Source of the DNA: Deltaproteobacteria bacterium
GTDB taxonomy: Bacteria > SZUA-79 > Acidulodesulfobacterales > Acidulodesulfobacteraceae
Length of the DNA: 40,238 nt
Assembly (NCBI GenBank): GCA_023381755.1
Contig: JAMCUF010000025.1
Coordinates: forward strand, 1-40,238
Direction of reading: 5' to 3'
Part shown: piece by piece, positions 8,493 to 19,058 of the stretch
Layout: each line of letters opens with the position of its first letter
Position numbering within the stretch: the first letter of the stretch is position 1
The notes under the pieces: generated by a model
Told to the model about the DNA's origin: nothing
Database searches by the model: none
The model's input: only the letters and a program-made list of their open reading frames with translations
Made by a program: the position numbers and the translations under genes

Positions 8493-8897
8493 ATGACGAA
8501 AAAGGCCTTTTTGCTTTTACCGGTTTTGCTTTTATCCGTTTTCACCTTGACCGGATGCGTTACGACAAGAAATATTCAAGGCAAGCCGATAATGTCAACC
8601 AAGGTGGATAAAATAATAAACGGGGTCACGACCCTCTCCCAAATAGTCTCGATGTTCGGTCCGCCGCATTCCACCTCCAAAAATCCGTTGACCCCTGGCG
8701 AGGTTACATATAAATACAGGTTCTATTATCATAAGTACGTGCATATGGGAGGCGAGATCCTTACAAGCTCAACAAGGAAATATGGGCAAAAGCTCGACGT
8801 GGTGATAAAAAACGGAACTGTCATTGCCCATAGCTTTACCACCCGGGGAAATACATCATTAAAAAAGATATTAAAAAAACATAAGATTCACGATTAG
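8493..8897 (+). CDS. Small lipoprotein, possibly BamE/SmpA-like fold
   Basis: Lipobox LTGC after hydrophobic signal; GVTTLSQIVSMFGPPHS resembles the BamE/SmpA G-x-T...GxP motif. Confidence 0.6.
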   Translation: MTKKAFLLLPVLLLSVFTLTGCVTTRNIQGKPIMSTKVDKIINGVTTLSQIVSMFGPPHSTSKNPLTPGEVTYKYRFYYHKYVHMGGEILTSSTRKYGQKLDVVIKNGTVIAHSFTTRGNTSLKKILKKHKIHD

Positions 8898-8931
8898 TTT
8901 AATAACCGTGGCATAGTTATAGTACAGCAAA

Positions 8932-9010
8932 TTCCCTGTCCCTCCGCGAGGTGGGCGAAGACGAAGCCTTCGGCTTTCGCTGTCCTTCGGGTGCGGAAGG
9001 AGGCAGGGAA
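8932..9010. repeat. GC-rich imperfect palindromic intergenic element
   Basis: Outer arms ttccctgtccctccgc / gcggaaggaggcagggaa, inner arm around cgaagccttcggctttcg; much more GC-rich than its surroundings. Confidence 0.5.
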
Positions 9011-9042
9011 AGGGTTGGAGCGAAAGGGTTAGGACGGAGGAT

Positions 9043-9933
9043 ATGAATATAAAATTCACCAAGCTTCAGGGGGCAGGTAACGATTATCTTTATTTTGACG
9101 CCATAAATGATTTGCCCGGACGACTTGCGGACGATGCCGGTTTTTACAAGGAATTAGCCGTTAAAATAAGCGACAGGCACTTTGGCGTCGGTTCCGACGG
9201 CATTATCGTGATTTTGCCGGCATCAGGCGTTTCCGAAGCTAAAGCTGATTTTCGCATGCGGATGTTTAACGCCGACGGTTCCGAAGGCGAGATGTGCGGA
9301 AACGGGATAAGATGCTTTGCCAAGTATGTTTATGACCGCCGCCTTACGGATAAAACGGTTATAAACATAGAAACCCTTGCGGGAATTAAAACCGTAGAGG
9401 TATTTTTAAAGGATGGAAAGGTAAAGGAAGCAAAGGTATTTATGGGGCTTCCGGCCTTTGAAACCTATAAAATTCCCGCAGCCTTTAAAAGCTCCGAGAT
9501 CGTTAATGAAAAATTAAATATTGGAGGGAAGAATTTTGAAATTTCCTGTGTTTCCATGGGTAATCCCCATTGCGTAATATTCGTTGACGACATAAAAGAT
9601 TTCGACGTTCATTTTTACGGACCTTTAATAGAAAATAATCCAATGTTTCCAAAGAGGATAAATGTGGAATTCGTCCAGGTTTTAGAGGGCGGCGATGTAT
9701 TGGTCAGAACATGGGAAAGGGGTTCCGGCGAGACCTTAGCATGCGGGACGGGCGCTTGCGCCGTGTATTCCGTTATGAGAAAGTTAAATAAAATTAAGCG
9801 CGGTACCTTAAATGTAAACCTTTACGGCGGAACGCTTAGAATATCGGGGGGATTAACGAACGGTATTTATATGACCGGGCCGGCGGAAGAGGTCTTTACC
9901 GGGTATTTTAATTTACCGGCAGGCGAGGGTTAA
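9043..9933 (+). CDS. dapF: Diaminopimelate epimerase
   Basis: FTKLQGAGNDYLYFD, NADGSEGEMCGNGIRCFAKY, WERGSGETLACGTGACAV: both catalytic Cys motifs. Confidence 0.97.
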   Translation: MNIKFTKLQGAGNDYLYFDAINDLPGRLADDAGFYKELAVKISDRHFGVGSDGIIVILPASGVSEAKADFRMRMFNADGSEGEMCGNGIRCFAKYVYDRRLTDKTVINIETLAGIKTVEVFLKDGKVKEAKVFMGLPAFETYKIPAAFKSSEIVNEKLNIGGKNFEISCVSMGNPHCVIFVDDIKDFDVHFYGPLIENNPMFPKRINVEFVQVLEGGDVLVRTWERGSGETLACGTGACAVYSVMRKLNKIKRGTLNVNLYGGTLRISGGLTNGIYMTGPAEEVFTGYFNLPAGEG

Positions 9934-9983
9934 TCCAGAAAATAAAATCCTAAACCGGGATTTGGGTTTTAGATAAAAGTTAA

Positions 9984-10004
9984 TTCTAACGCAGGATTAA
10001 GGTA
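9984..10004 (+). repeat. Solo copy of the end repeat of the 14149-14248 element (ttctaacgcaggattaaggta)
   Basis: About 19/21 identical to ttctaatgctggattaaggta at 14235-14255. Confidence 0.5.
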
Positions 10005-10014
10005 AAATAATAAG

Positions 10015-12009
10015 ATGTCAAAATTAATTAGAATATGGATTTTTTGCCTGTTTATCGCCTTGCCGCTTTTTATAAGTTTGAAGCAGTCTTTTTCATATTT
10101 AGGCGGTTATAATGAAAAACATAATAAAAACGAGATTTATTTTAAAGAAGCCTATAACTTTTATAAGGCCGGCAATTATAAAAGGGCGGCAGGCCTGTTT
10201 TGGCTCTACACGCTTAAGGGAAGGTTATTAACCGGCTATGCCTTGTATTATCAGGGTATCTGCTTTGTAAAGTTAAAGGAATACCGCAAGGCAAATTATG
10301 TGCTTTTTAAATTAGCTAAAGATTATCCAAATTTTGTTTTTTATAAAAATTCCGTTTTTTATCTTGCCGTTTCGGAAGGACGGGACGGATATTTATATTC
10401 GGCGGCAGACCATTTTAGGTATGTTGTCGAACACTCGAAAACCCCGTCCGCAAGGTCATGCGCAATTTTTAAAATTGCAAAAATTTATTTAAAATTAAAA
10501 AATTATAAGACGGCAGATAACTATTTGCTGAGGCTCTACATCCGTTATCCCTCTTTCTCGCGCAAACATTACGTAATTCAAATATTAAAGAGTATTCCAG
10601 GTTTTAACGGTTTACACCTGACGAAAACCCAAAAAATCGAAAGGGCTCAAAGTTTATATTACGATGCTCATTATGCGGGGTCGTTAAAACTTTTGTCAAA
10701 GATTGACAGTCAAAAGGCCGTCCTTGTGAGGGTTAAAGATTTGCTCATGGCAAAAAGCCCTTCGTTTGTGAAATATGCCGATAAATTATTAAAAAATAAT
10801 CGCGGAAACAGGGTTAATAACATATCGCTTGAGCTTTTATATCTGAAGGCTTACTACTATTACTATAATTTACATAACCGGAATAAGGCATTAAGCCTCT
10901 TGAAATATATAATAAAGAATAACGGTTATCTGAGCGGAAAGGATTTATCCATTTACAAGGTAATAGCCTGGAATGAGGTTATAAACGATTTAAAAAATAC
11001 AGAGGTTATAAGTGCGAAGGAAGAGCTTGAAAGGCTTATGGGCGTTACCGGAATTTATGGCAATGACGCGAAATACCTTTTCTGGTACGGGGTTATACTA
11101 AAAAAACTCGGAATGGCACGTAAGGCTTTGTTTTATTTTAACCTGGCAAAAAATACGTCTCCCCTTTCATATTACGGGATAATGTCCAGAACACAGACAA
11201 AAGACCCCTTTAAACTTAACCGTAAAAAACCGCATCGCAAGAATAATTTAAATCTTTTTAATGAGGCATTAAGGCAAGACCCGGTTTTAGATGTAAAATT
11301 TGAAAGGTTGACGGCATTTTTAAACCTTAAAATTTATTTTTTGGCAGATGCCGAAACTGGAAGCATTATGAGACGGATTGGAAAAATAGCCGGGGGCAGT
11401 AAAAATAAGCTAAGCAAGGCGGCCATGGTAAGCTTAGCCGGCATTATGAACCATTATGGCGATTACGGATATGCTTCAGGGTTAGGGGCTATTTTAATTC
11501 ACAACGATAAACCCCTCGTTAAAAACGCCAACTTTTTAAAATTGGTTTATCCAAGACCTTATCTTTCTTACGTAAACAGGTATGCAAATTATTACGGAAT
11601 CCCCGCTGATTTGATTTATGCCGTTATGAAACAGGAAAGCCTTTATAATCCCGCATCTTATTCGAGTGCAAGCGCTACCGGGCTTATGCAGATTATACCC
11701 TCTACCGGATATTATATCGCAAGGAAAATCAGGCGCTATAATTTTAATCCGTCCATGCTTTATTCTAAAAGTATTAACATTAACTTTGGTTCTTATTATT
11801 TAAAGGCATTGTTGGATAAATTCGGCAATAAAAAATATCTCGCCATAGCCTCTTATAATGCAGGGCCTAATGCCGTCAACTATTGGAAGAATCGTTTATT
11901 TAAGGGTAAGAACATGTTATTGTTCATTGAGTCTATCCCTTTTAACCAAACAAGAAACTACGTTAAAAAGGTTTTGGCAAATTATTATTTATATAATGCG
12001 ATATATTGA
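10015..12009 (+). CDS. Soluble lytic murein transglycosylase (Slt-like) with N-terminal TPR-like helical repeats
   Basis: C-terminal SLT domain: YGIPADLIYAVMKQESLYNPASYSSASATGLMQIIPSTG...YLAIASYNAGPNAV. Confidence 0.93.
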   Translation: MSKLIRIWIFCLFIALPLFISLKQSFSYLGGYNEKHNKNEIYFKEAYNFYKAGNYKRAAGLFWLYTLKGRLLTGYALYYQGICFVKLKEYRKANYVLFKLAKDYPNFVFYKNSVFYLAVSEGRDGYLYSAADHFRYVVEHSKTPSARSCAIFKIAKIYLKLKNYKTADNYLLRLYIRYPSFSRKHYVIQILKSIPGFNGLHLTKTQKIERAQSLYYDAHYAGSLKLLSKIDSQKAVLVRVKDLLMAKSPSFVKYADKLLKNNRGNRVNNISLELLYLKAYYYYYNLHNRNKALSLLKYIIKNNGYLSGKDLSIYKVIAWNEVINDLKNTEVISAKEELERLMGVTGIYGNDAKYLFWYGVILKKLGMARKALFYFNLAKNTSPLSYYGIMSRTQTKDPFKLNRKKPHRKNNLNLFNEALRQDPVLDVKFERLTAFLNLKIYFLADAETGSIMRRIGKIAGGSKNKLSKAAMVSLAGIMNHYGDYGYASGLGAILIHNDKPLVKNANFLKLVYPRPYLSYVNRYANYYGIPADLIYAVMKQESLYNPASYSSASATGLMQIIPSTGYYIARKIRRYNFNPSMLYSKSININFGSYYLKALLDKFGNKKYLAIASYNAGPNAVNYWKNRLFKGKNMLLFIESIPFNQTRNYVKKVLANYYLYNAIY

Positions 12010-12079
12010 TGCCTTTCTTCCGTTAATCCTGTTCTATAAAGAAGGAAGTGGAAAAATAGCGGTAAAATTTCCTACTTAA

Positions 12080-14125
<2,046 letters not shown>

Positions 14126-14148
14126 AACAAGCATATTATATTTCCCTG

Positions 14149-14248
14149 ATCCTGCGTTAGAAAATATCAATACCCCCATCCCCCTTGACGGGGGAGGGTT
14201 AGATTGGTGGAGGGGAATTATGGAAATAACTATTTTCTAATGCTGGAT
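14149..14248. repeat. ~100-bp intergenic element bounded by 18-bp imperfect inverted repeats with a C/G-rich core
   Basis: Left atcctgcgttagaaaata (14149-14166) and right tattttctaatgctggat (14231-14248), 16/18 complementary; core cccccatcccccttgacgggggaggg. Confidence 0.6.
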
Positions 14249-14296
14249 TAAGGTATTTAATATTAAAAAATAAAGTTTACCTGCGGGGCGTAAATC

Positions 14297-15694
14297 ATGT
14301 TAAAAGTTTCCTGCAATATAAAGGCGTTATTTCTTTTTATAGCCGTATTTATTTTTGTTGGAGTTTTTTTAAATTCATCCCTGTCCTATGCTTTTATTAC
14401 CCCAAGGCTTACAAGAAATATTCCTGTCGGAAGCTTCCCTTTCGGCGTCGCATTTTTTCCTAACGGCAGTTATGCTCTTGTTACAAATGCCGGCGGCGAT
14501 ACCGTTTCGGTTGTCGATATGGCTACAAAGGGGGTTGTTGCCTCTATTAAGGTTGGGGCTCATCCTGCCGGAGTTGCCGTTGCCCCTTCCCTTGCCTTTG
14601 CTTATGTATGCAACGCCGCTTCGGGCAATATAAGCCTTTTAAATATGGCGACGTTTACAAAGGCGCTCGATATCAATACGGGCGGCAGTCCGGTAAATAT
14701 CGTATTTACCCCAAATTCAAGGCTTGCTTTTGTTGCGAATATCCGCAACAACGAGGTCGATGTGATTAATACAAGGCAAAATGCCGTAATTAAAAGGATC
14801 GGCGTCGGGAAAAAGCCTCAGGGTATTGCCATGTCTCCAAACGGAAAAATTATTTTAGTTACAAATGCCGGCGGCTCTTCGGTTTCTGTTATCGATGTTT
14901 CTTCTTTAAGCGTTATCAGAAATATACGCACGGGCAAAAATCCGACAAGCGTCGCCTTTTCTCCATCCGGCTCGCCCGCCGGCTATTTTTACGTTGCATC
15001 GGGTAAAGAAAATAGGATTTATGTTTATAACGCCAAAAATTTTGGCTTCATAAAAAAATTTAAAACGCTGCCGGACCCCTCCGCAGTGAGTTTAACGCCC
15101 GATGGAATGATGTTATTCGTCGTCAATTATCAAGGCATGGCGGTTTCCATTTATAACGCAATCCATTTTAACCGTATTAAAACCGTAAATTTGCCTGCAG
15201 GGCCAATGAACGTTGCGGTATCTCCCGACGGGAGCGCGGCTTTGGTAACCGTTACCTCGGCTTCGAGCGTCGCCCTTATAAGGGTTAAAAAGACGCAGGC
15301 GGCTTATGCGCAAGCTGCGCCTGTTTCCTCCGTTGTTCCGGGTGGGGCGCCTTATGCACAAACCGCACAGGCAATTACATCTCCGGCTGTCCCGGCCTCC
15401 CTATTGCCGCCTTCAAACTATATTCCGCAGCCATTCGGAAAGGTTGCCTCCGTTTATACCGGTAAGGGTCCTACCGCCGAGGCGATAACCCCGGACGGAA
15501 AATATCTTTATGTAATAAATACTCAGGATTCCACATTAAGCGTTATAGATGTTGCCGGGGACAAGGTGGTTAAAACCATTAAAGTGGGGAAATATCCTAC
15601 CGCGGTTAGCGTTTCTCCCGATGGACACTACTGTTTTGTCGTAAATTCAAGTTCCGATACGGTAACAATAATCTCTACGGGTAATTACTATTGA
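14297..15694 (+). CDS. Secreted YVTN-family beta-propeller repeat protein
   Basis: Signal peptide; repeated units such as GSFPFGVAFFPNGSYALVTNAGGDTVSVVDMATKGVVASIKVG and YPTAVSVSPDGHYCFVVNSSSDTVTII. Confidence 0.9.
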   Translation: MLKVSCNIKALFLFIAVFIFVGVFLNSSLSYAFITPRLTRNIPVGSFPFGVAFFPNGSYALVTNAGGDTVSVVDMATKGVVASIKVGAHPAGVAVAPSLAFAYVCNAASGNISLLNMATFTKALDINTGGSPVNIVFTPNSRLAFVANIRNNEVDVINTRQNAVIKRIGVGKKPQGIAMSPNGKIILVTNAGGSSVSVIDVSSLSVIRNIRTGKNPTSVAFSPSGSPAGYFYVASGKENRIYVYNAKNFGFIKKFKTLPDPSAVSLTPDGMMLFVVNYQGMAVSIYNAIHFNRIKTVNLPAGPMNVAVSPDGSAALVTVTSASSVALIRVKKTQAAYAQAAPVSSVVPGGAPYAQTAQAITSPAVPASLLPPSNYIPQPFGKVASVYTGKGPTAEAITPDGKYLYVINTQDSTLSVIDVAGDKVVKTIKVGKYPTAVSVSPDGHYCFVVNSSSDTVTIISTGNYY

Positions 15695-17340
15695 TAAAAA
15701 GAAACCTTTATATTTTTTTTAAAGCAATACCGTTTATCTTATATATACTCTTTAATCAAAAAAGGTTCGTTATATTCGGCAGGAGAAAAACCTTAGGTGA
15801 AAAATATCACGTAAGGTCGGCAAGATGGCTTACAAAAATTATTGCGTCCTTAGGTCCCACCTTTATCAAACTGGCTCAGGTCGTATCCACAAGGGCCGAT
15901 TTTTTGCCGGCGCCGTATTTAGCCGCTCTTTCTACATTGCAGGATGAAGTCCCTCCCGTTTCGTTTGCTAAAATCAAACCTATTATAGAAAGGGATTTGG
16001 GAAAGCCGGTAAGCGATATTTTCGACAAATTCGATAATAAGCCACTTGCCGCCGCCTCCGTCGCTCAGGTTTACAGGGCCGTATATAGCGGTAATAACGT
16101 CATTGTCAAGGTTATCAGGCCTGATATAGAAAAAAATGTGGGGATAGATATTATAACGCTGAAAAGCGTGTTAAATCTTTTAAAGATATTTTTCCCCCAA
16201 AACAAGTCTATTCAGTCAATTTCGGTTGTACTGAAGGAATTTCAAATAACGATTTATGAAGAGATGGATTTAAAACACGAGGTTAAAAATATCAAGGAAT
16301 TTAGAAAGATCGGAAAAAAACTTGACTATATAATTGTTCCCAAAACTTATCCGGAGATTAATTCAAAAAATATCCTTGTTATGGATTTTTATGAAGGGGT
16401 CAAAATTACTAATTTTGCAAAATTAAAGGAAATGGGGATAAAACCTAAGGATATCATCGATAAACTCATAGAATTTTATCTCTACCAGTCTTTGGTTAAG
16501 GGGGTAATTCATGCAGACCCTCATCCCGGCAATATTTTAGTCAATAAAGAAGGGAAAATAATAGTGCTTGACTACGGGCTTGTCATACATGTTTCCGAGG
16601 ATACCAAAGAAAATCTTGTTAAAGCAGTTCTTGCAGGCATTAAAATGGATTTTTCCGGGATAATAGATGCTTACTACGCTCTTGGGATTATAAATAAAGA
16701 GGTTTCCCGTCAGCTTTTAGAAAGCATGGCTGAAAAATTATATAAGGTTTTAACCCAAAAAGACATCTCAAACAAGGGAATACAGCAGATAATTAACGAG
16801 ATTATGAAAAGCCTTTACGCCTTTCCGTTCGAACTTCCGCAGAATTTAGTTTATATATTTAAAACGGCAGCTGTTTTGGAAGGGATAGGGACAGCTTTGG
16901 ATCCGTCTTATAATCTCGTAAAAGACATAGTTCCTGTAGCAAAAAGATATATAAAAGAAACGCCCCTCGGGAAAAAAATGACCACGTTAAATATTATTAA
17001 AGAGGGATTTAATCAGATAAAAGAGTTTATACTGGATACAAAAAGGGTTATGCATTCCGCTTATACGGAAGATTTCAGGGTTAAGATTCACCCAAGCAAT
17101 ATTTCCGGATTGGAAAACTTTTTAATACATGCCATAAGAAGGCTGATGGCGGCGCTTATCGGCGGTTTTATCGGGATAATATCGGCTTTAATATTTATAG
17201 AGGATAAAAATATGTATTTATTGGCGGGGGGGCTTTTTGTGTCGGCGCTGGTGGTATTTATCTCTATCAGCCTTCCTATTAAAACTACTTACGGCTATTC
17301 CACCCTCCTTGATGTATTCAGACATCGCAATAATGATTAA
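15691..17340 (+). CDS. ABC1/AarF/UbiB family atypical kinase with C-terminal TM segments
   Basis: LGPTFIKLAQVVSTRADFLP, PLAAASVAQVYRA, HADPHPGNILVNKEGKIIVLDYGLV; 4-nt overlap with the upstream gene. Confidence 0.93.
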   Translation: MIKRNLYIFFKAIPFILYILFNQKRFVIFGRRKTLGEKYHVRSARWLTKIIASLGPTFIKLAQVVSTRADFLPAPYLAALSTLQDEVPPVSFAKIKPIIERDLGKPVSDIFDKFDNKPLAAASVAQVYRAVYSGNNVIVKVIRPDIEKNVGIDIITLKSVLNLLKIFFPQNKSIQSISVVLKEFQITIYEEMDLKHEVKNIKEFRKIGKKLDYIIVPKTYPEINSKNILVMDFYEGVKITNFAKLKEMGIKPKDIIDKLIEFYLYQSLVKGVIHADPHPGNILVNKEGKIIVLDYGLVIHVSEDTKENLVKAVLAGIKMDFSGIIDAYYALGIINKEVSRQLLESMAEKLYKVLTQKDISNKGIQQIINEIMKSLYAFPFELPQNLVYIFKTAAVLEGIGTALDPSYNLVKDIVPVAKRYIKETPLGKKMTTLNIIKEGFNQIKEFILDTKRVMHSAYTEDFRVKIHPSNISGLENFLIHAIRRLMAALIGGFIGIISALIFIEDKNMYLLAGGLFVSALVVFISISLPIKTTYGYSTLLDVFRHRNND

Positions 17341-17406
17341 GAATAAATTTTGACCTGGAAATATAAATGCCGCCGCCTGATTTACGGTCCCATGAACTAA
17401 TAGGCA

Positions 17407-17456
17407 TTGAATAATACCGTTAATATCGTATATAATAAAACAATATAATAAAACAA
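17407..17456 (+). promoter_or_regulatory. Candidate sigma70 promoter with duplicated -10 (perfect 13-bp tandem repeat tataataaaacaa x2)
   Basis: TTGAAT 17407-17412, 18-nt spacer, TATAAT 17431-17436; second TATAAT 17444-17449. Confidence 0.45.
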
Positions 17457-17531
17457 TCGGAAAGTATCCGTATTCTTGACCTACATTTTAAAATTTAAAA
17501 AAAATGTAAGAAATAAAGAAATGACAATGAA

Positions 17532-18404
17532 ATGATAAACAGGGCAAGCGGGATAAATAAAGAAATTAAAAATATCGTTCCGGTAATACTTGCGGGAGGC
17601 CTCGGGACAAGGATGCGAGCAAGTTCGCCTAAAGCCCTCGCAAATTTATTGGAAAACCCGATGATATTTTATTCCATATCCGCGCTTTTGAACACAAAAA
17701 AATATTTTAACACCCACCGGGGCGGCAATTATAGGGTTTTTATCGATAAAATCGGTATTGTGGTAGGGCATAGCGGAGAGTTAGTTAAAAATTATATTTT
17801 AAAAGAAAAGAGGTTTAAGATAAAGAGGATGTCCTTTGACTTTATCACGCAGGAAAAGTACCTCGGGACGGGCGATGCAGCGTTAAAAGCCGTGGATACC
17901 CTTAATTCTTACGACGACAATGCGGAGCTGTTATTTCTCCCCTGCGATATGCCCCTCATCGGGGAAGATGTCTTTGAAGATATGATAAAATTTCATTTAG
18001 ACAATAAAAATGATTTGACGGTTCTTTCCTTTTCGGCCGATAACCCTTATTCTTATGGAAGAATTTTAAAAGATAAAAAGGGATATGTCAAAGAGATTAT
18101 CGAAGAAAATGAGCTCGCTAATTTTCCCGAATCGGTTAAAAAGACTAACGAGGTCAACTCCGGCGTTTATGCCGTTAAACTGGGTTGCCTTAAAAGGTTG
18201 ATAAAGCTAATCAAACCCGATAATATCAAAAAAGAGTATTACCTTACCGATATAGCCAAAATTTTTTTCAAAAATGGTTTAAGGGTCATGCCGTTTAATT
18301 CTTTTAAGAAAGATGAATTTATCGGGGTCAATTCAAAACCGGATCTGCTGAATGCCCAGAGCCTTATGCAAAAAAGGGTTATTTCAAAAGTTAATCGACA
18401 ATAG
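17532..18404 (+). CDS. glmU: GlmU N-terminal part: N-acetylglucosamine-1-phosphate uridyltransferase domain
   Basis: [78 protein letters not shown]. Confidence 0.9.
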   Translation: MINRASGINKEIKNIVPVILAGGLGTRMRASSPKALANLLENPMIFYSISALLNTKKYFNTHRGGNYRVFIDKIGIVVGHSGELVKNYILKEKRFKIKRMSFDFITQEKYLGTGDAALKAVDTLNSYDDNAELLFLPCDMPLIGEDVFEDMIKFHLDNKNDLTVLSFSADNPYSYGRILKDKKGYVKEIIEENELANFPESVKKTNEVNSGVYAVKLGCLKRLIKLIKPDNIKKEYYLTDIAKIFFKNGLRVMPFNSFKKDEFIGVNSKPDLLNAQSLMQKRVISKVNRQ

Positions 18405-19056
18405 CGTGAATTTTTTATCTATTAATAATTTATATATAGGTTATAATGCAAAGATAGGCGCCAACTCGACGATTTACCCCGGTGTTTTTATATCGGGTAA
18501 CACCTTTATCTTTAATGGTGTAACAGTTGAGGTCGGCGCGGTCATCAAGGATTCCGTCATACTCGAAGACTCAACGATAAAAAGTTATAGCGTTTTGGAA
18601 AGCGCCTTTATCAGCTCCGGCGCCCAGATTGGTCCGTTCGCAAGAATAAGGCCTGGGGTCGCAATTCTTGAAGGCGCAAAGATTGGAAACTTTGTCGAGG
18701 TTAAAAAATCCGTTATAGGTAAAAATACAAAGGCATCGCATTTAAGCTATATAGGCGATTCCATAGTGGGCGACGGTGTCAATATCGGCGCCGGGGTTAT
18801 AACATGCAACTATGACGGGGTGAAAAAATACAGCACCATTATAGAAGACGGCTGTTTTATCGGTTCCGATTCCCAATTGATAGCCCCGGTCAAAATAGGA
18901 AAAAATTCTTACATCGGTTCGGGAACTACGGTTACAAAGGATGTTCCGGAAGGATCCCTGGCCATTTCCAGGATGCCCCAGCGAAACATAGACGGCTGGG
19001 CATTAAAAAAAATGAAGCGAAAAATGGCAAAAAAACAAAAACAAGGCGAGGCGTAA
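18352..19056 (+). CDS. glmU: GlmU C-terminal part: glucosamine-1-phosphate acetyltransferase left-handed beta-helix domain, +1 frame
   Basis: [91 protein letters not shown]. Confidence 0.9.
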   Translation: MPRALCKKGLFQKLIDNSVNFLSINNLYIGYNAKIGANSTIYPGVFISGNTFIFNGVTVEVGAVIKDSVILEDSTIKSYSVLESAFISSGAQIGPFARIRPGVAILEGAKIGNFVEVKKSVIGKNTKASHLSYIGDSIVGDGVNIGAGVITCNYDGVKKYSTIIEDGCFIGSDSQLIAPVKIGKNSYIGSGTTVTKDVPEGSLAISRMPQRNIDGWALKKMKRKMAKKQKQGEA

Positions 19057-19058
19057 AA

